From NCBI GenBank assembly GCA_019247775.1, contig JAFBAN010000139.1, forward strand, positions 1 through 56,058: DNA of 56,058 nt, read 5' to 3'. Of the stretch, positions 1-9,106 are shown one piece after another. The DNA comes from Chitinophagaceae bacterium. GTDB taxonomy: Bacteria > Bacteroidota > Bacteroidia > Chitinophagales > Chitinophagaceae. The first letter of the stretch is position 1, and every line of letters begins with the position of its first letter. Both the position numbers and the translations under genes were made by a program. The notes beneath the pieces are model-generated. The model saw nothing but the letters and a program-made list of their open reading frames with translations. It searched no databases and was not told the origin of the DNA.

Positions 1-1051
1 TTTGACTAATTACTACCTGCAGCATGTCGCTATGGGTATGGCCGGGCTGGAAAACGGGCATTATATTACAGGCGTCGAACAAGAGTTCCAGGCCGCCGCT
101 CGCGAACTTGCGGAATCCCGAGGCGTTCATTGGCGTAGGCGTTGTAACAAGATCCAAACGCTCAGCCATGGCCCGGATAGAACGGATATCCGGTGCAATA
201 CCGTTAGTTGCATCGTTTACATGAGCCCAGTTTTCCTGATTGAAACTGAACGTTCGCAGCCAGGAAAGCATACTTTCAACTTTTGACCGTAACCAATCTG
301 GCTCCGAAGCCTTTGTTCTCATCATGTGAAGGAGTAACAGCAGCTTGCCAAGGAGTATGCAGTGGTACATCGGCGAACATTCGTAGTGCGCCCCATCGGG
401 CAATATCTGCTCATCCAGATCCTTTTGCAGCCTTCTGCATGAATGCATGAACAGCTCCTCGTCGTTGAGCAGAATCGCGCCAAATACCAGGGTTATATCA
501 TTTTCCATCAAATGATTCGCCTGCACATGGTATTCCAGGTTATTCCTGAGATAGTGTATCTGGCATTTCAAAGCCTTTTCAAAGACAGCGGATCTATATC
601 CCGTCCTTGAAAAATAAATGATCCAATTGACGATCCTGAGGGAAACCGGATATGGTTCCAGGCGAACACTGTTATCGAGAAGTGCCGCCGACATGCTGTC
701 AATCATGCGTTGCATGTCCTGCTCCGGTATCGATTCGTCGTGGATCCAGTCGAAGTATTGAAGATTGTAGTTCCAGAGCTTGCCATACCCCATGAAATTC
801 CAATCGATGTCTGAAGGGAACGCATGGTGCTGGTTTAAGAAGGAGAAGCGATTAACAGGCCGGTACTTATTTTCTCCGGGTATCAGTCCAAAGCAATTGG
901 AAAGAACAGGGTAAAGAGAGGAGTTGTTGTAGGCATCATAGCCGGAGAGGCGTATGAATCTGTTTTTTATCCGATACCATAGCTGGTACCAAAGCTGGCG
1001 AGGCTTGAGATGCCTGACGGTGTGCAGTGTTAATAAAAGTTGTTTTCTCAC
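1..1051 (-). CDS. Heparinase II/III-family protein, N-terminal part (cut by window edge)
   Basis: Reading the minus strand downstream of the epimerase gives an uninterrupted frame of 350 codons running off the left edge. The protein has the look of the heparinase II/III (alginate lyase-like) superfamily: an N-terminal WYQLWYRIK region, WNYNLQYFDW, then NHLMEND, DGAHYECSPMYH and finally GHTHSD, whose histidines match the start of the family's catalytic sheet domain. The start is a GTG that overlaps the upstream gene's stop (TAGTG, 1053-1049); the frame has a stop at 1078-1076 and no ATG between, so GTG is the only likely start. No signal peptide is visible, which is unusual for a secreted lyase and suggests a cytoplasmic or inner-face role in making the polymer. 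Family members are common beside WecB and fused oxidoreductases in capsule loci. The catalytic C-terminal half is outside the window, so activity cannot be judged. Confidence 0.85.
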   Translation of the reverse strand, partial: MRKQLLLTLHTVRHLKPRQLWYQLWYRIKNRFIRLSGYDAYNNSSLYPVLSNCFGLIPGENKYRPVNRFSFLNQHHAFPSDIDWNFMGYGKLWNYNLQYFDWIHDESIPEQDMQRMIDSMSAALLDNSVRLEPYPVSLRIVNWIIYFSRTGYRSAVFEKALKCQIHYLRNNLEYHVQANHLMENDITLVFGAILLNDEELFMHSCRRLQKDLDEQILPDGAHYECSPMYHCILLGKLLLLLHMMRTKASEPDWLRSKVESMLSWLRTFSFNQENWAHVNDATNGIAPDIRSIRAMAERLDLVTTPTPMNASGFRKFASGGLELLFDACNIMPVFQPGHTHSDMLQVVISQ

Positions 1052-2142
1052 TACCCGTAAATATTCATGACCGCGTCAATAATCCTGCCGGCTGACTGGC
1101 CATCCCAGAGCGGAGGGATAACGCCCTGCTTCCACTGCCCGCTGAAAAGTTTTTCCATTACGGGGATCAGCGCATCCGGATTTGTTCCGATCAGTTCATT
1201 GGTGCCCATGGTAACCGTTTCAGGCCTTTCTGTAGAATCCCGCAATGTGATGCAGGGAATTCCCATTACTGTAGTTTCCTCTGTAATTCCACCACTATCG
1301 GTGATGACGGCTTTTGAGTGCGCAACGAGATAGTTGAATTCAAGATATCCAAGCGGATCGATAAAATGCAGATTATCGGACTTAATATCGAGCGACTGTA
1401 ACATCCTTGCCGTTCGCGGGTGTACCGGAAAAATAACAGGAAGCCCGCGGGAGAGCTCAATGATCCGGTTAAGCAGGTTGCTAAGTTTCTGCTCGCCATC
1501 TACATTCGCCGGTCTGTGCAAGGTGATCACAAAATATTGTCCATCTTTCAACCCTGCACTGTCTGTGATAGGGGGCTTACGCAGCCTGTCTTTGTTTTTC
1601 AAAAGTGTATCGATCATCGTATTGCCGACAAAAAAGATTCGCGACTCCTCAATGCCGCTTTTTCTGAGGTTGCCGTTGGCCATTTCCGAGGTTGTAAAGA
1701 AATAATCGGTAATTGAGTCGGTAACCATGCGATTGATCTCCTCCGGCATGGTCATATCGCCGCTTCTGATGCCGGCTTCCACGTGTATAACATCAACACA
1801 AAGTTTTTTTGCAACAATTGAACACGCAAGCGTAGATGTTACATCTCCTACTACAAGCACGCAATCCGGTCTGTTCTGCATCAACTCCTGCTCGAATTTC
1901 ACCATTATAGCGGCCGTTTGTTCGGCCTGTGTACCACCTCCGCCTTCGAGGTTGTTGTCGGGATAAGGGATGCCCAACTCCTCAAAAAAATTATCGCTCA
2001 TGTTTTTATCATAGTGCTGGCCTGTATGAACAAGTCTGAAATCGATCGCCGTGCCGTTTGCTCTCTTGCTCCTGATCGCATCAATGATCGGAGCGATCTT
2101 CATAAAATTAGGCCGCGCACCTGCGACCAATGTGATCTTCAT
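1051..2142 (-). CDS. wecB: Non-hydrolysing UDP-GlcNAc 2-epimerase family protein (WecB-like), copy 1
   Basis: 363 aa, normal length for the family. It opens with VAGARPNFMKIAPI and carries HTGQHYD, HVEAGIRSGD, MPEEINR, HRPANVD and ITDSGGITEE, the classic residues of non-hydrolysing UDP-N-acetylglucosamine 2-epimerases that make UDP-ManNAc or a derivative in the cytoplasm. The end of the active site reads RDSTERPET, as in true WecB proteins; the second copy at 17308 has REETEWQE instead, so the two probably take different substrates. It sits 14 bases after the fused oxidoreductase and overlaps the heparinase-like gene by one base. ATG start at 2142. Family certain, exact substrate inferred. 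Confidence 0.9.
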   Translation of the reverse strand: MKITLVAGARPNFMKIAPIIDAIRSKRANGTAIDFRLVHTGQHYDKNMSDNFFEELGIPYPDNNLEGGGGTQAEQTAAIMVKFEQELMQNRPDCVLVVGDVTSTLACSIVAKKLCVDVIHVEAGIRSGDMTMPEEINRMVTDSITDYFFTTSEMANGNLRKSGIEESRIFFVGNTMIDTLLKNKDRLRKPPITDSAGLKDGQYFVITLHRPANVDGEQKLSNLLNRIIELSRGLPVIFPVHPRTARMLQSLDIKSDNLHFIDPLGYLEFNYLVAHSKAVITDSGGITEETTVMGIPCITLRDSTERPETVTMGTNELIGTNPDALIPVMEKLFSGQWKQGVIPPLWDGQSAGRIIDAVMNIYG

Positions 2143-2156
2143 AGCTATTGGAATGT

Positions 2157-4277
2157 TTAATGTACGTTTATTACTGATCCGGACTGAAGACTTTCAATGG
2201 CGGCAAAACTGGCCTGTGCAGAATTGACAAGCTCATGAAAAGGAATAAGAGAATCTCCTCCTTGTTTAACCTGATTGACCAGGCGTTCAAACTGGGTTTT
2301 ATGGCCCTTATCCAATCGGCCGCTCATAGAACTGAATCCTTTGAAACCAAACCCTCTGAGTTTCTGAAAATTATCGAGTATCAATATTCTGCCCTGAGTG
2401 AATATCTCGATCCTTTCCTTGGCGTAAGACTTATTTCCGTTTGAAAAATAGTTGATAACACCCTGCGATCCATTTTCAAATTTTAAAGTTATGATCGCAT
2501 TATCCGTATTTTCTTTGGGGTTATTACCCAAGGCACTCATATAAACCTCCCGTACTGAACTTCCTGAGAGGTAGATCATCAGGTCTATATAATGACAGGC
2601 TTCGCCGATGATCCGCCCGCCTCCTGTTTTCATGTCTTGCACCCATACTTCCGGCGGAATATAACCCGCGTTCATCGTTGCTATCATGTTCATGGGAGCA
2701 GGGGTACCGATCAGGGCCTTCGCCTTTTGGGCAAAGCTTGAAAACCGGCGGTTGAAGCCTACACAAAGGGAAAGTGGCGCCGGCAGGTTATTGTATGTGT
2801 CGATGATCAATTCCAACTGCTTTCTGTTGATCGCAAGGGGCTTCTCCACAAATACATTTTTTCCCGCGTTGAGCGCATCTACTACCATCGACGCATGCTG
2901 GTTATGCCGGGTCGTAATCAATACCAGGTCTACCTGGCTGTCGTCGAGTATCTGCCGATAGTCCGTTGTGCTGAACTCGAATCCATATTTTCCGGCAAGT
3001 GATTTTGCTGTAAGTCCACCGGCGCTCGATATATATTTAAAATGAGCCCCGCTTCCCTTCATTGCCGGCATCACGGTCATTTTTGTAAAATTGCCGGCGC
3101 CAATGATGCCGACCACACCGGCAGACGGCAAGCCCGTACTTTGCTTGACCGGTACAACAGTTGCCTGCGAATCGGAATCTGATGAGTATTCCAGTACCGA
3201 AGCGATTGACTGGCCTCCAAGGTTATTGTATATTTTGTTGTAGTCGGCCAAAGGCACACGCTCCGTAATCAGTCCGGCTACATCCAGTTTCTTTTTGGCT
3301 ATCGCGGCTAATATGGTCTCAAAGTTCCTTTTCTCCGTCCAGCGCACATAGCCTATCGGATAGTCGATGCCATCCTGCTCATAGAGCTCATCGTAACGGC
3401 CGGGGCCGTAAGAGCAGGACACCTGGAAGCTCAACTCCTTTTTGAAAAAGTCGGATCGCTGAATATCGAGCCCTACAACGCCTATCAGCACAATGCGTCC
3501 TTTTTTGCGGCACATTTTGGCAGACTGACTGATTACGTCATTGCTCTTGGTGGATGCAGCGATCAATACTGCATCGCATCCAATATCACCAGTGATCTGT
3601 TCAACCACTTTTACGGGATCCGTTGTTGACGAAACAAAGGCCGTAGCGCCCCAGGCATTCGCCATCGCCACTTTGCGTTCATCGAAATCGAAGCCGATGA
3701 CATTACAGCCATTTGCCAACAATAATTGTACTGTAATGAGTCCTATCAATCCAAGGCCTATCACTACCACCGTTTCGCCGATGGTGGGATCCGCCAGCCT
3801 GATGCCCTGCAGACCTATAGAACCCATAACCGTGAATACCGCTTCTTCATAAGTTACGCCCTCAGGTATCCTGGCTACCAGGTTCTTCGGAATATTTACA
3901 ATCTCTGCATGATGCCCATTGCTTGCAACGCGGTCTCCAATACTGAATTCGTTCACGCCTTCGCCAACTGCAATTACTTCTCCTGCATTGCAATAACCAA
4001 GCGGCATTGGTTCGTCCAGCTTATTAAATACAGCCTCCAGCGTTGGCAAAAGTCCTTCGGTGCGTATTTTATCAAGTACCTGTTTGACTTTTTCCGGCTG
4101 CTGCCTGGCCTTCGAAATCAGGTTCCCCTTCCCAAATTCCACCAGCATCTTTTCCGTTCCGAGGCTAACAAGAGATCTATGGGTTTTTATCAATACATGG
4201 CCTGGGCGTACCAGTGGAGCAGGCACTTCCTCCAAGATCGTATCACCTGTTTTTAAATTTTGGATGATTTGCTTCAT
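2157..4277 (-). CDS. Fused medium-chain dehydrogenase / Gfo-Idh-MocA oxidoreductase, copy 1
   Basis: 706 aa with two domains. Residues 1 to about 350 are a medium-chain alcohol dehydrogenase fold with the nucleotide motif GLGLIG; residues about 385-690 are a Gfo/Idh/MocA sugar oxidoreductase with GIIGAGNF and the catalytic FVEKP. The dehydrogenase half has lost the zinc ligands seen in classical enzymes: SLGTE (Ser38) replaces the usual Cys-x-Gly-Thr, and LGYCNAGE (Tyr95) replaces the Gly-His-Glu motif, so it is probably zinc-independent. Such bi-domain proteins recur in capsule and O-antigen loci near heparinase-like genes, but I know no assigned reaction; oxidation and re-reduction of a nucleotide sugar is a guess. 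A paralogue lies at 24648-26786. Start ATG at 4277, six bases after the methyltransferase. Confidence 0.85.
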   Translation of the reverse strand: MKQIIQNLKTGDTILEEVPAPLVRPGHVLIKTHRSLVSLGTEKMLVEFGKGNLISKARQQPEKVKQVLDKIRTEGLLPTLEAVFNKLDEPMPLGYCNAGEVIAVGEGVNEFSIGDRVASNGHHAEIVNIPKNLVARIPEGVTYEEAVFTVMGSIGLQGIRLADPTIGETVVVIGLGLIGLITVQLLLANGCNVIGFDFDERKVAMANAWGATAFVSSTTDPVKVVEQITGDIGCDAVLIAASTKSNDVISQSAKMCRKKGRIVLIGVVGLDIQRSDFFKKELSFQVSCSYGPGRYDELYEQDGIDYPIGYVRWTEKRNFETILAAIAKKKLDVAGLITERVPLADYNKIYNNLGGQSIASVLEYSSDSDSQATVVPVKQSTGLPSAGVVGIIGAGNFTKMTVMPAMKGSGAHFKYISSAGGLTAKSLAGKYGFEFSTTDYRQILDDSQVDLVLITTRHNQHASMVVDALNAGKNVFVEKPLAINRKQLELIIDTYNNLPAPLSLCVGFNRRFSSFAQKAKALIGTPAPMNMIATMNAGYIPPEVWVQDMKTGGGRIIGEACHYIDLMIYLSGSSVREVYMSALGNNPKENTDNAIITLKFENGSQGVINYFSNGNKSYAKERIEIFTQGRILILDNFQKLRGFGFKGFSSMSGRLDKGHKTQFERLVNQVKQGGDSLIPFHELVNSAQASFAAIESLQSGSVINVH

Positions 4278-4283
4278 CGTTAA

Positions 4284-5093
4284 CTATTTCGTTGCAGTTA
4301 TCAGCATGAACAAACCATGCTTTGGAAGAAGTTTTCTAATCAGGAATCGTGGAAATATTTTGCGGGCAATACTAAGTGCCAGACCAGAATGCCGCTGGCC
4401 GGCCGCGGAACTCAGCAGATCACCATGCGTCAAGACTGTATTGGCAGTTACCGAGGTGAATCCTTTAAACATCAATTTTGCTTCCGCCACGGTATAGGCT
4501 TTGGTGCCCGGGCTTTCAAGGTATTTGGAATAAATTTCCCGTAGGGACGTGAACGGCTTCAGCCGCAGGAGTGCATACCGGATCCATAACATGTATCCAA
4601 TGATGCTTTTTTTGTGATATATCATTACCCTGGCCTCACCGCCCGGCTTTAAAACCCGAAAAATTTCAGAAACTGCCCTGGGCGTATCAGGGCTATGGTG
4701 GATAACGCCCCAGGAGTAAACGATATCGAAGAAATTATCTTCAAATTTTAGTGCTTCGGCGTCACCTACGGACAGGCTTGATTTCAGTCCAAAGAGGGAA
4801 AACCTTTTTTTTGTGTTGGCGATAGCCCTTTCGGTTAAATCGATACCATAAAGGTCTGCACCGGCCTTTGCAAATTGCTGGTGATCCGCACCCAATCCAA
4901 CTCCTATTTCAAGCACGCGCTTTCCCCCTGAGCTCTCGAAACCTGCAAATGACTTAATGTAGGGTTCTAATTGATATCTGATCTCCGCCTGGTTATTGAA
5001 GGCTTCCATCTCGTCATTTCCTTTAAGATATAGTTCTTCACCGCATGAAGCGGCATTCCAAAAATCCTGCACATCCGATTTGGAATTATCCAT
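4284..5093 (-). CDS. Class I SAM-dependent methyltransferase
   Basis: 269 aa. The AdoMet-binding motif I reads VLEIGVGLG (about residues 60-68), followed by YGIDLTERAI, the acidic post-I position, and SWGVIHHSPDT and VLKPGGEARV, typical of the Methyltransf_11/UbiE-like fold. The C-terminal third (about residues 165-269) is basic and hydrophobic and may touch the membrane. It overlaps the asparagine synthase gene by 8 bases and is followed closely by the fused oxidoreductase; this trio is a recurrent block in polysaccharide loci. The acceptor is unknown: a nucleotide sugar, lipid-linked sugar or uronate are all possible. ATG at 5093. Confidence 0.8.
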   Translation of the reverse strand: MDNSKSDVQDFWNAASCGEELYLKGNDEMEAFNNQAEIRYQLEPYIKSFAGFESSGGKRVLEIGVGLGADHQQFAKAGADLYGIDLTERAIANTKKRFSLFGLKSSLSVGDAEALKFEDNFFDIVYSWGVIHHSPDTPRAVSEIFRVLKPGGEARVMIYHKKSIIGYMLWIRYALLRLKPFTSLREIYSKYLESPGTKAYTVAEAKLMFKGFTSVTANTVLTHGDLLSSAAGQRHSGLALSIARKIFPRFLIRKLLPKHGLFMLITATK

Positions 5094-6987
5094 GGTGGTT
5101 ATTTTTTGTATACTGATTGATCCAGCTATCTATTGCCAGAATCGCCCAAATGGAATAAGATGCGTCTACTTTTCCGCTTATATTCTCCCTGATTAATTGT
5201 TGAACTTTATCGTAATTGAATACGCCAGCTTTGCCGATATGTTCAGGTGACAGCCGCTGCTTTATTAAATCCTGCATATCGCCGGTTATCCACTCGCGCA
5301 CGGGAGCCCCAAAACCGGTTTTTGGCCGATAAATAATATCTTTCGGCAGATACCTTTCTGCCACCTTTTTTAAAATATATTTCGTTTCACCATTTCTTAG
5401 TTTCAATTGCGGCGGCAGGCTTGTCGAAAATTCAACCAGTTCGAGATCGAGAAATGGTACTCTCGCCTCAACACCAACCGCCATTGCCATCTTATCCGTA
5501 TAATTCAGGTTATGGTCTACCAGAAAAGTCTTCATCTCCCAATATAACATCTGGTTAAGTCTGCTTTTTTCTTCCGGGATATCCGCATTTAGTTTCATCA
5601 ATTCGGAAACCGGCGAGTACCCGGTAAGCTTATTCTGCCATTCCGGGGAAAACAGCGACTTGACAGTATCAACTGACAGCCATGTAAAAAAATCTGCCAT
5701 TCGTCCGTCGGTAGTTTTACCAAGACTTCGCATGACCCTTCTGATCCTTCTTAATGTAGGGTGATGTGCCGGCATTTTTGATGCCAGATAAGCCAGCAGC
5801 TTGCCGACGAAGGGCGGTACGGCGTTAAAATAACGCTCATATGCCAACGCCTGGTGCCTTCGGTAGCCGGAAAACAAGTCGTCCCCCCCGGTTCCTCCAA
5901 GAAGAACCTTAATCCCTTGCATTCTTGCGAGATCAGCGATATTCAATACATTTAGTGGAGCGGCATCAGCCTGCGGCTCGTCAAGGTGCCAGATCATCTT
6001 GTCAAAATCACGCACAATATCAATGTCGGCCTTAACAACGTGCAGATCCACGTTCAACAGCGTGGCTACTTTACGTGCGTATTCAAGATCATCTGTAAAT
6101 CCTTCCTTTCCTTTATCCCAGCCGCCTACATCGATAGTGAAGCATGGGAATCTGGCCTCAGGATACAGTTTCTTCGCTATTGCCACGATAAGGCTGGAAT
6201 CCAACCCGCCCGACAGAAAGAAACCAACGGGAACATCGGATAACATTTGCCTTTTTACCGCGCTGATCAGTTTCTCTTCTAACAGATCTATAAGTTGTTC
6301 ATCGGTATGGTTTAAATACCGACCATTGAAGCTCAGCTGATAATATTTAACTGTGTCAGTGAACCGGCCGGTGGCATTCGTTGTGATATAATGTCCGGGC
6401 AACAGCTTCCGGACTTTTAAAAACGGCGTAAGCTCGCCAGGCGCCCATAAGAATGTCATATAATTCACAAGCGCGCAGGGATCAAGAGATTTGTCTATTG
6501 AAAATTTCAGGAACGATTTAATCTCAGAAGAAAACAACAGTTTTTCGCCTTCCCGGTAAATATATAAAGGCTTAACGCCCATTTGATCCCTCGCGATGAA
6601 GAGGTTTTTGGTATGCCTGTCGTAGATAGCCAGGGCAAAAATCCCGTTCAACATGTTCAAGCAGGCAGGACCGAATTTTCTATAGGCGTTTAGCACCGTT
6701 TCGGTATCGCCGGTTGAACGGAAGCTGAATTCGCCTTCCAATTTGGCCCTAACGTCCAGGTGATTGTAGATCTCACCATTAAAAACAATTACATACCGGC
6801 CGTCAGACGAGAACATCGGCTGGTTACCGTTTTCAGACAGGTCCTGAATCGACAGTCGTGTATGTCCCAGGAAAACATTGTCTTCAGCAAAGCTTCCCTG
6901 CGAATCCGGTCCGCGATGAGCGATACAGGAAAGTACGTCTGCCCCGTCCTTCACTTTAAATCCAATACTACCAACTATCCCGCACAT
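5086..6987 (-). CDS. asnB: Asparagine synthase-type glutamine amidotransferase, copy 1
   Basis: 633 aa. The mature N terminus is MCGIVG, giving the glutamine-hydrolysing nucleophile Cys2, and the class II glutaminase domain covers about residues 1-210 with RLSIQDLS and FNGEIYN. The synthetase domain has the ATP pyrophosphatase loop LSGGLDSS near residue 260 and GTGGDDLFSGY. In free-standing metabolism AsnB makes asparagine, but homologues in O-antigen loci (for example WbpS of Pseudomonas aeruginosa O6) are tied to turning a uronic acid carboxylate into its amide. Its place between an O-acyltransferase and a methyltransferase, and the second copy at 28378, favour that sugar role. ATG at 6987; the gene overlaps the next by 8 bases. 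Confidence 0.85.
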   Translation of the reverse strand: MCGIVGSIGFKVKDGADVLSCIAHRGPDSQGSFAEDNVFLGHTRLSIQDLSENGNQPMFSSDGRYVIVFNGEIYNHLDVRAKLEGEFSFRSTGDTETVLNAYRKFGPACLNMLNGIFALAIYDRHTKNLFIARDQMGVKPLYIYREGEKLLFSSEIKSFLKFSIDKSLDPCALVNYMTFLWAPGELTPFLKVRKLLPGHYITTNATGRFTDTVKYYQLSFNGRYLNHTDEQLIDLLEEKLISAVKRQMLSDVPVGFFLSGGLDSSLIVAIAKKLYPEARFPCFTIDVGGWDKGKEGFTDDLEYARKVATLLNVDLHVVKADIDIVRDFDKMIWHLDEPQADAAPLNVLNIADLARMQGIKVLLGGTGGDDLFSGYRRHQALAYERYFNAVPPFVGKLLAYLASKMPAHHPTLRRIRRVMRSLGKTTDGRMADFFTWLSVDTVKSLFSPEWQNKLTGYSPVSELMKLNADIPEEKSRLNQMLYWEMKTFLVDHNLNYTDKMAMAVGVEARVPFLDLELVEFSTSLPPQLKLRNGETKYILKKVAERYLPKDIIYRPKTGFGAPVREWITGDMQDLIKQRLSPEHIGKAGVFNYDKVQQLIRENISGKVDASYSIWAILAIDSWINQYTKNNHHG

Positions 6988-7032
6988 CGTTCCTCTTGAT
7001 TTTAACTGCTTTTATTTGACACGGCATACCCA

Positions 7033-9030
7033 TTAGTTTTCAAAGATACTGTTTAAAGCCGCCGCTACATACAAAGAACCGTAACGCGACAAATGATTTT
7101 GATCGCCATAAAGAAAATGGTCATTGGCAACGTATACAAAATGATCTTCCAGGATCAATGGAACTTCAACGTGCACAATCTTTATCATTGGATTGTTGAA
7201 ATTCGAAAAAAGGCGAAAAGATTCGTTGCACATTTCATAATAGGCTTTAGTAGTCATAGTCACATCGTCATTAACCGGTGTGCCAAAGAAATAATTGGCG
7301 CGCATTTTACCAATCACGTTTCTGATATCATATTTCAATTCGGGTACATTACTGACAATTACAATCTTCCTGTTCAAGGCCAGAATGCCTCGTATGGTAT
7401 TATTTAAGCCTTCTTCCAGCAGGCCACCGGTGCGTGGACCGGGCTGCGTGCCGTTTTTGGAAAGCGAGTCAGCAGTTTTAATCTCATATTCTGTACTTGT
7501 GTATCCACGCCATCGTGCGATCAGCACTACGGTTTTTATTTCCTTATGCTTCTTGATAAAATTGAACACTGAGCTGTTAAAATCCGACATCTTGTTGCCA
7601 TTGTCATGCTTCATGTTAACATTCAGAAGTGGTCCTCTCGAACTAAGGCTGGCGATGTACGCCGAAACCCGTCTTTTCTTTGCGATAGAATCCAGCCCGA
7701 AATACAATGCCCGTGCATGCGAATCACCCCAAACCATGAACGCAGGCTGAACCGACAAATCACCAAATTTGTATGGCAGATCACCGTCATTTATACTGGT
7801 TGCTTTCACATCCTGATATAATGCGAGCTTTTGATAAATCGTGTCGGCGATATTTGCATTATGCTCCAACAGATAGTTATTTTCGGTAAACCTACCCGGA
7901 AATCCATTGCGGCTCCTGATCAGGAGCCCGGCACCGACAAACAACAGTGCTATTACGGCAAAATATATGTAGGGTCTCCTGACCCTACCCCAGTTTTTTC
8001 GCGGATTTCGAAGAGGCTGCTCTATATATTTCCAACTTAACACCGCCATTCCGAAAGTGATCGACAATAATGCTATATAGGTGCCGGCATGTACCGGACT
8101 ACCAAAAATATAGTTGAAAAGGCTGAAAACAGGCCAGTGCCACAGATACAACGAGTAAGATATTCTGCCAATGAAAACAAATACTTTTAATCGCAACACT
8201 TTGTTAACGGCCGAGGTTCCTTCATTTCTAAAGTATAACAATATGCCGGTGCCCATTACAGGAAGCAGGGCCGCAAAACCGGGGAACCTGACCTCATCGG
8301 TAAATAAGATAACGCTGGCCAAAATCATAGAAGTGCCTGCCAGCTGACCGAAGGTTACGATATACCGGGAAGAGAAATTTTTGATTGGAATAAAGCATAC
8401 CAGCGCGCCTGCCATCAGCTCCCAAATACGGGTGGGAAGTAAATAAAAACTAGCGGATGGAAAATAATAAGCTCCATAAATGCAGACACCTAGTGAAACC
8501 AGAAAGGCAAGCGTCATCATATAAATTGCACCAGCCCTGCTCCGCCTGTAGACTATGAGAAGGAAAAGCGGGAAAAAAATATAGAATTGTTCCTCAATAG
8601 CAAGTGACCATGTATGCAGCAATGGCATAAAGACAGCCGGCATTTCGAAATAGCCACTTTGTTGCCAGAAGTAAATATTAGAAACGAACATGGAAGAAGC
8701 TATCAGGCTGTTTCCAAGCTCGACGAAAGAATTAAAATCAAAAAAGAAAATTCCAATGGCCAGACAGAATAGAAAAATGGTAAAAAGCCCCGGAAAAATC
8801 CTTCTCATCCTGCGCTCATAAAACGCGGATAGTGAAAACCGGTGACTGTCAATTTCACTTACGATAAATCCAGTTATTACGAACCCGGAAATAACGAAAA
8901 ACACGTCGACCCCGACGTAACCTCCCGAAAACAATCCCTGCTTAAAATGATATAAAACAACTGGGAGGATGGCTATCGTCCTAAGGCCGTCTATTTCTGC
9001 ATAGTATGTATTTGTTTTCCGCGGATGCAT
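7033..9030 (-). CDS. OafA-type membrane O-acyltransferase with SGNH domain
   Basis: 665 aa from the ATG at 9030; a TTG 21 bases upstream is less likely because the family begins just before YYAEIDGLRTIAILPV. Residues about 10-370 form the acyltransferase-3 domain with some ten hydrophobic segments and the motifs YHFKQG, DVFFVISGF and HTWSLAIEEQFY. After a short linker the C-terminal part is an SGNH hydrolase-like domain with GDSHAR and a later NHLSRYG, supplying the Ser and the Asp/His pair. Proteins of this two-part design (OafA, OatA) acetylate sugars on the periplasmic side of the inner membrane. It follows the GtrB/GT-C pair and is the likely decorating enzyme for that side branch. The 76-base gap upstream holds only a weak hairpin. 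Confidence 0.88.
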   Translation of the reverse strand: MHPRKTNTYYAEIDGLRTIAILPVVLYHFKQGLFSGGYVGVDVFFVISGFVITGFIVSEIDSHRFSLSAFYERRMRRIFPGLFTIFLFCLAIGIFFFDFNSFVELGNSLIASSMFVSNIYFWQQSGYFEMPAVFMPLLHTWSLAIEEQFYIFFPLFLLIVYRRSRAGAIYMMTLAFLVSLGVCIYGAYYFPSASFYLLPTRIWELMAGALVCFIPIKNFSSRYIVTFGQLAGTSMILASVILFTDEVRFPGFAALLPVMGTGILLYFRNEGTSAVNKVLRLKVFVFIGRISYSLYLWHWPVFSLFNYIFGSPVHAGTYIALLSITFGMAVLSWKYIEQPLRNPRKNWGRVRRPYIYFAVIALLFVGAGLLIRSRNGFPGRFTENNYLLEHNANIADTIYQKLALYQDVKATSINDGDLPYKFGDLSVQPAFMVWGDSHARALYFGLDSIAKKRRVSAYIASLSSRGPLLNVNMKHDNGNKMSDFNSSVFNFIKKHKEIKTVVLIARWRGYTSTEYEIKTADSLSKNGTQPGPRTGGLLEEGLNNTIRGILALNRKIVIVSNVPELKYDIRNVIGKMRANYFFGTPVNDDVTMTTKAYYEMCNESFRLFSNFNNPMIKIVHVEVPLILEDHFVYVANDHFLYGDQNHLSRYGSLYVAAALNSIFEN

Positions 9031-9106
9031 TAAAATAAGGGGATTGATCAACTAGGGCGTCCAAAGTTTTGCGAACCTGCTTCATTTACCTTGTGAACGC
9101 AAGGCC

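Noticed and set aside
2..286. Plus-strand open reading frame of 94 codons at the left edge.
   Set aside because: It is antisense to the heparinase-family frame, which has clear family motifs; the plus-strand product shows none.
9089..9104. Small inverted repeat CCTTG-6-CAAGG between the membrane protein and the OafA-like gene.
   Set aside because: The stem is only 5 bp and no T-run follows on the minus strand, so it is not a credible terminator.
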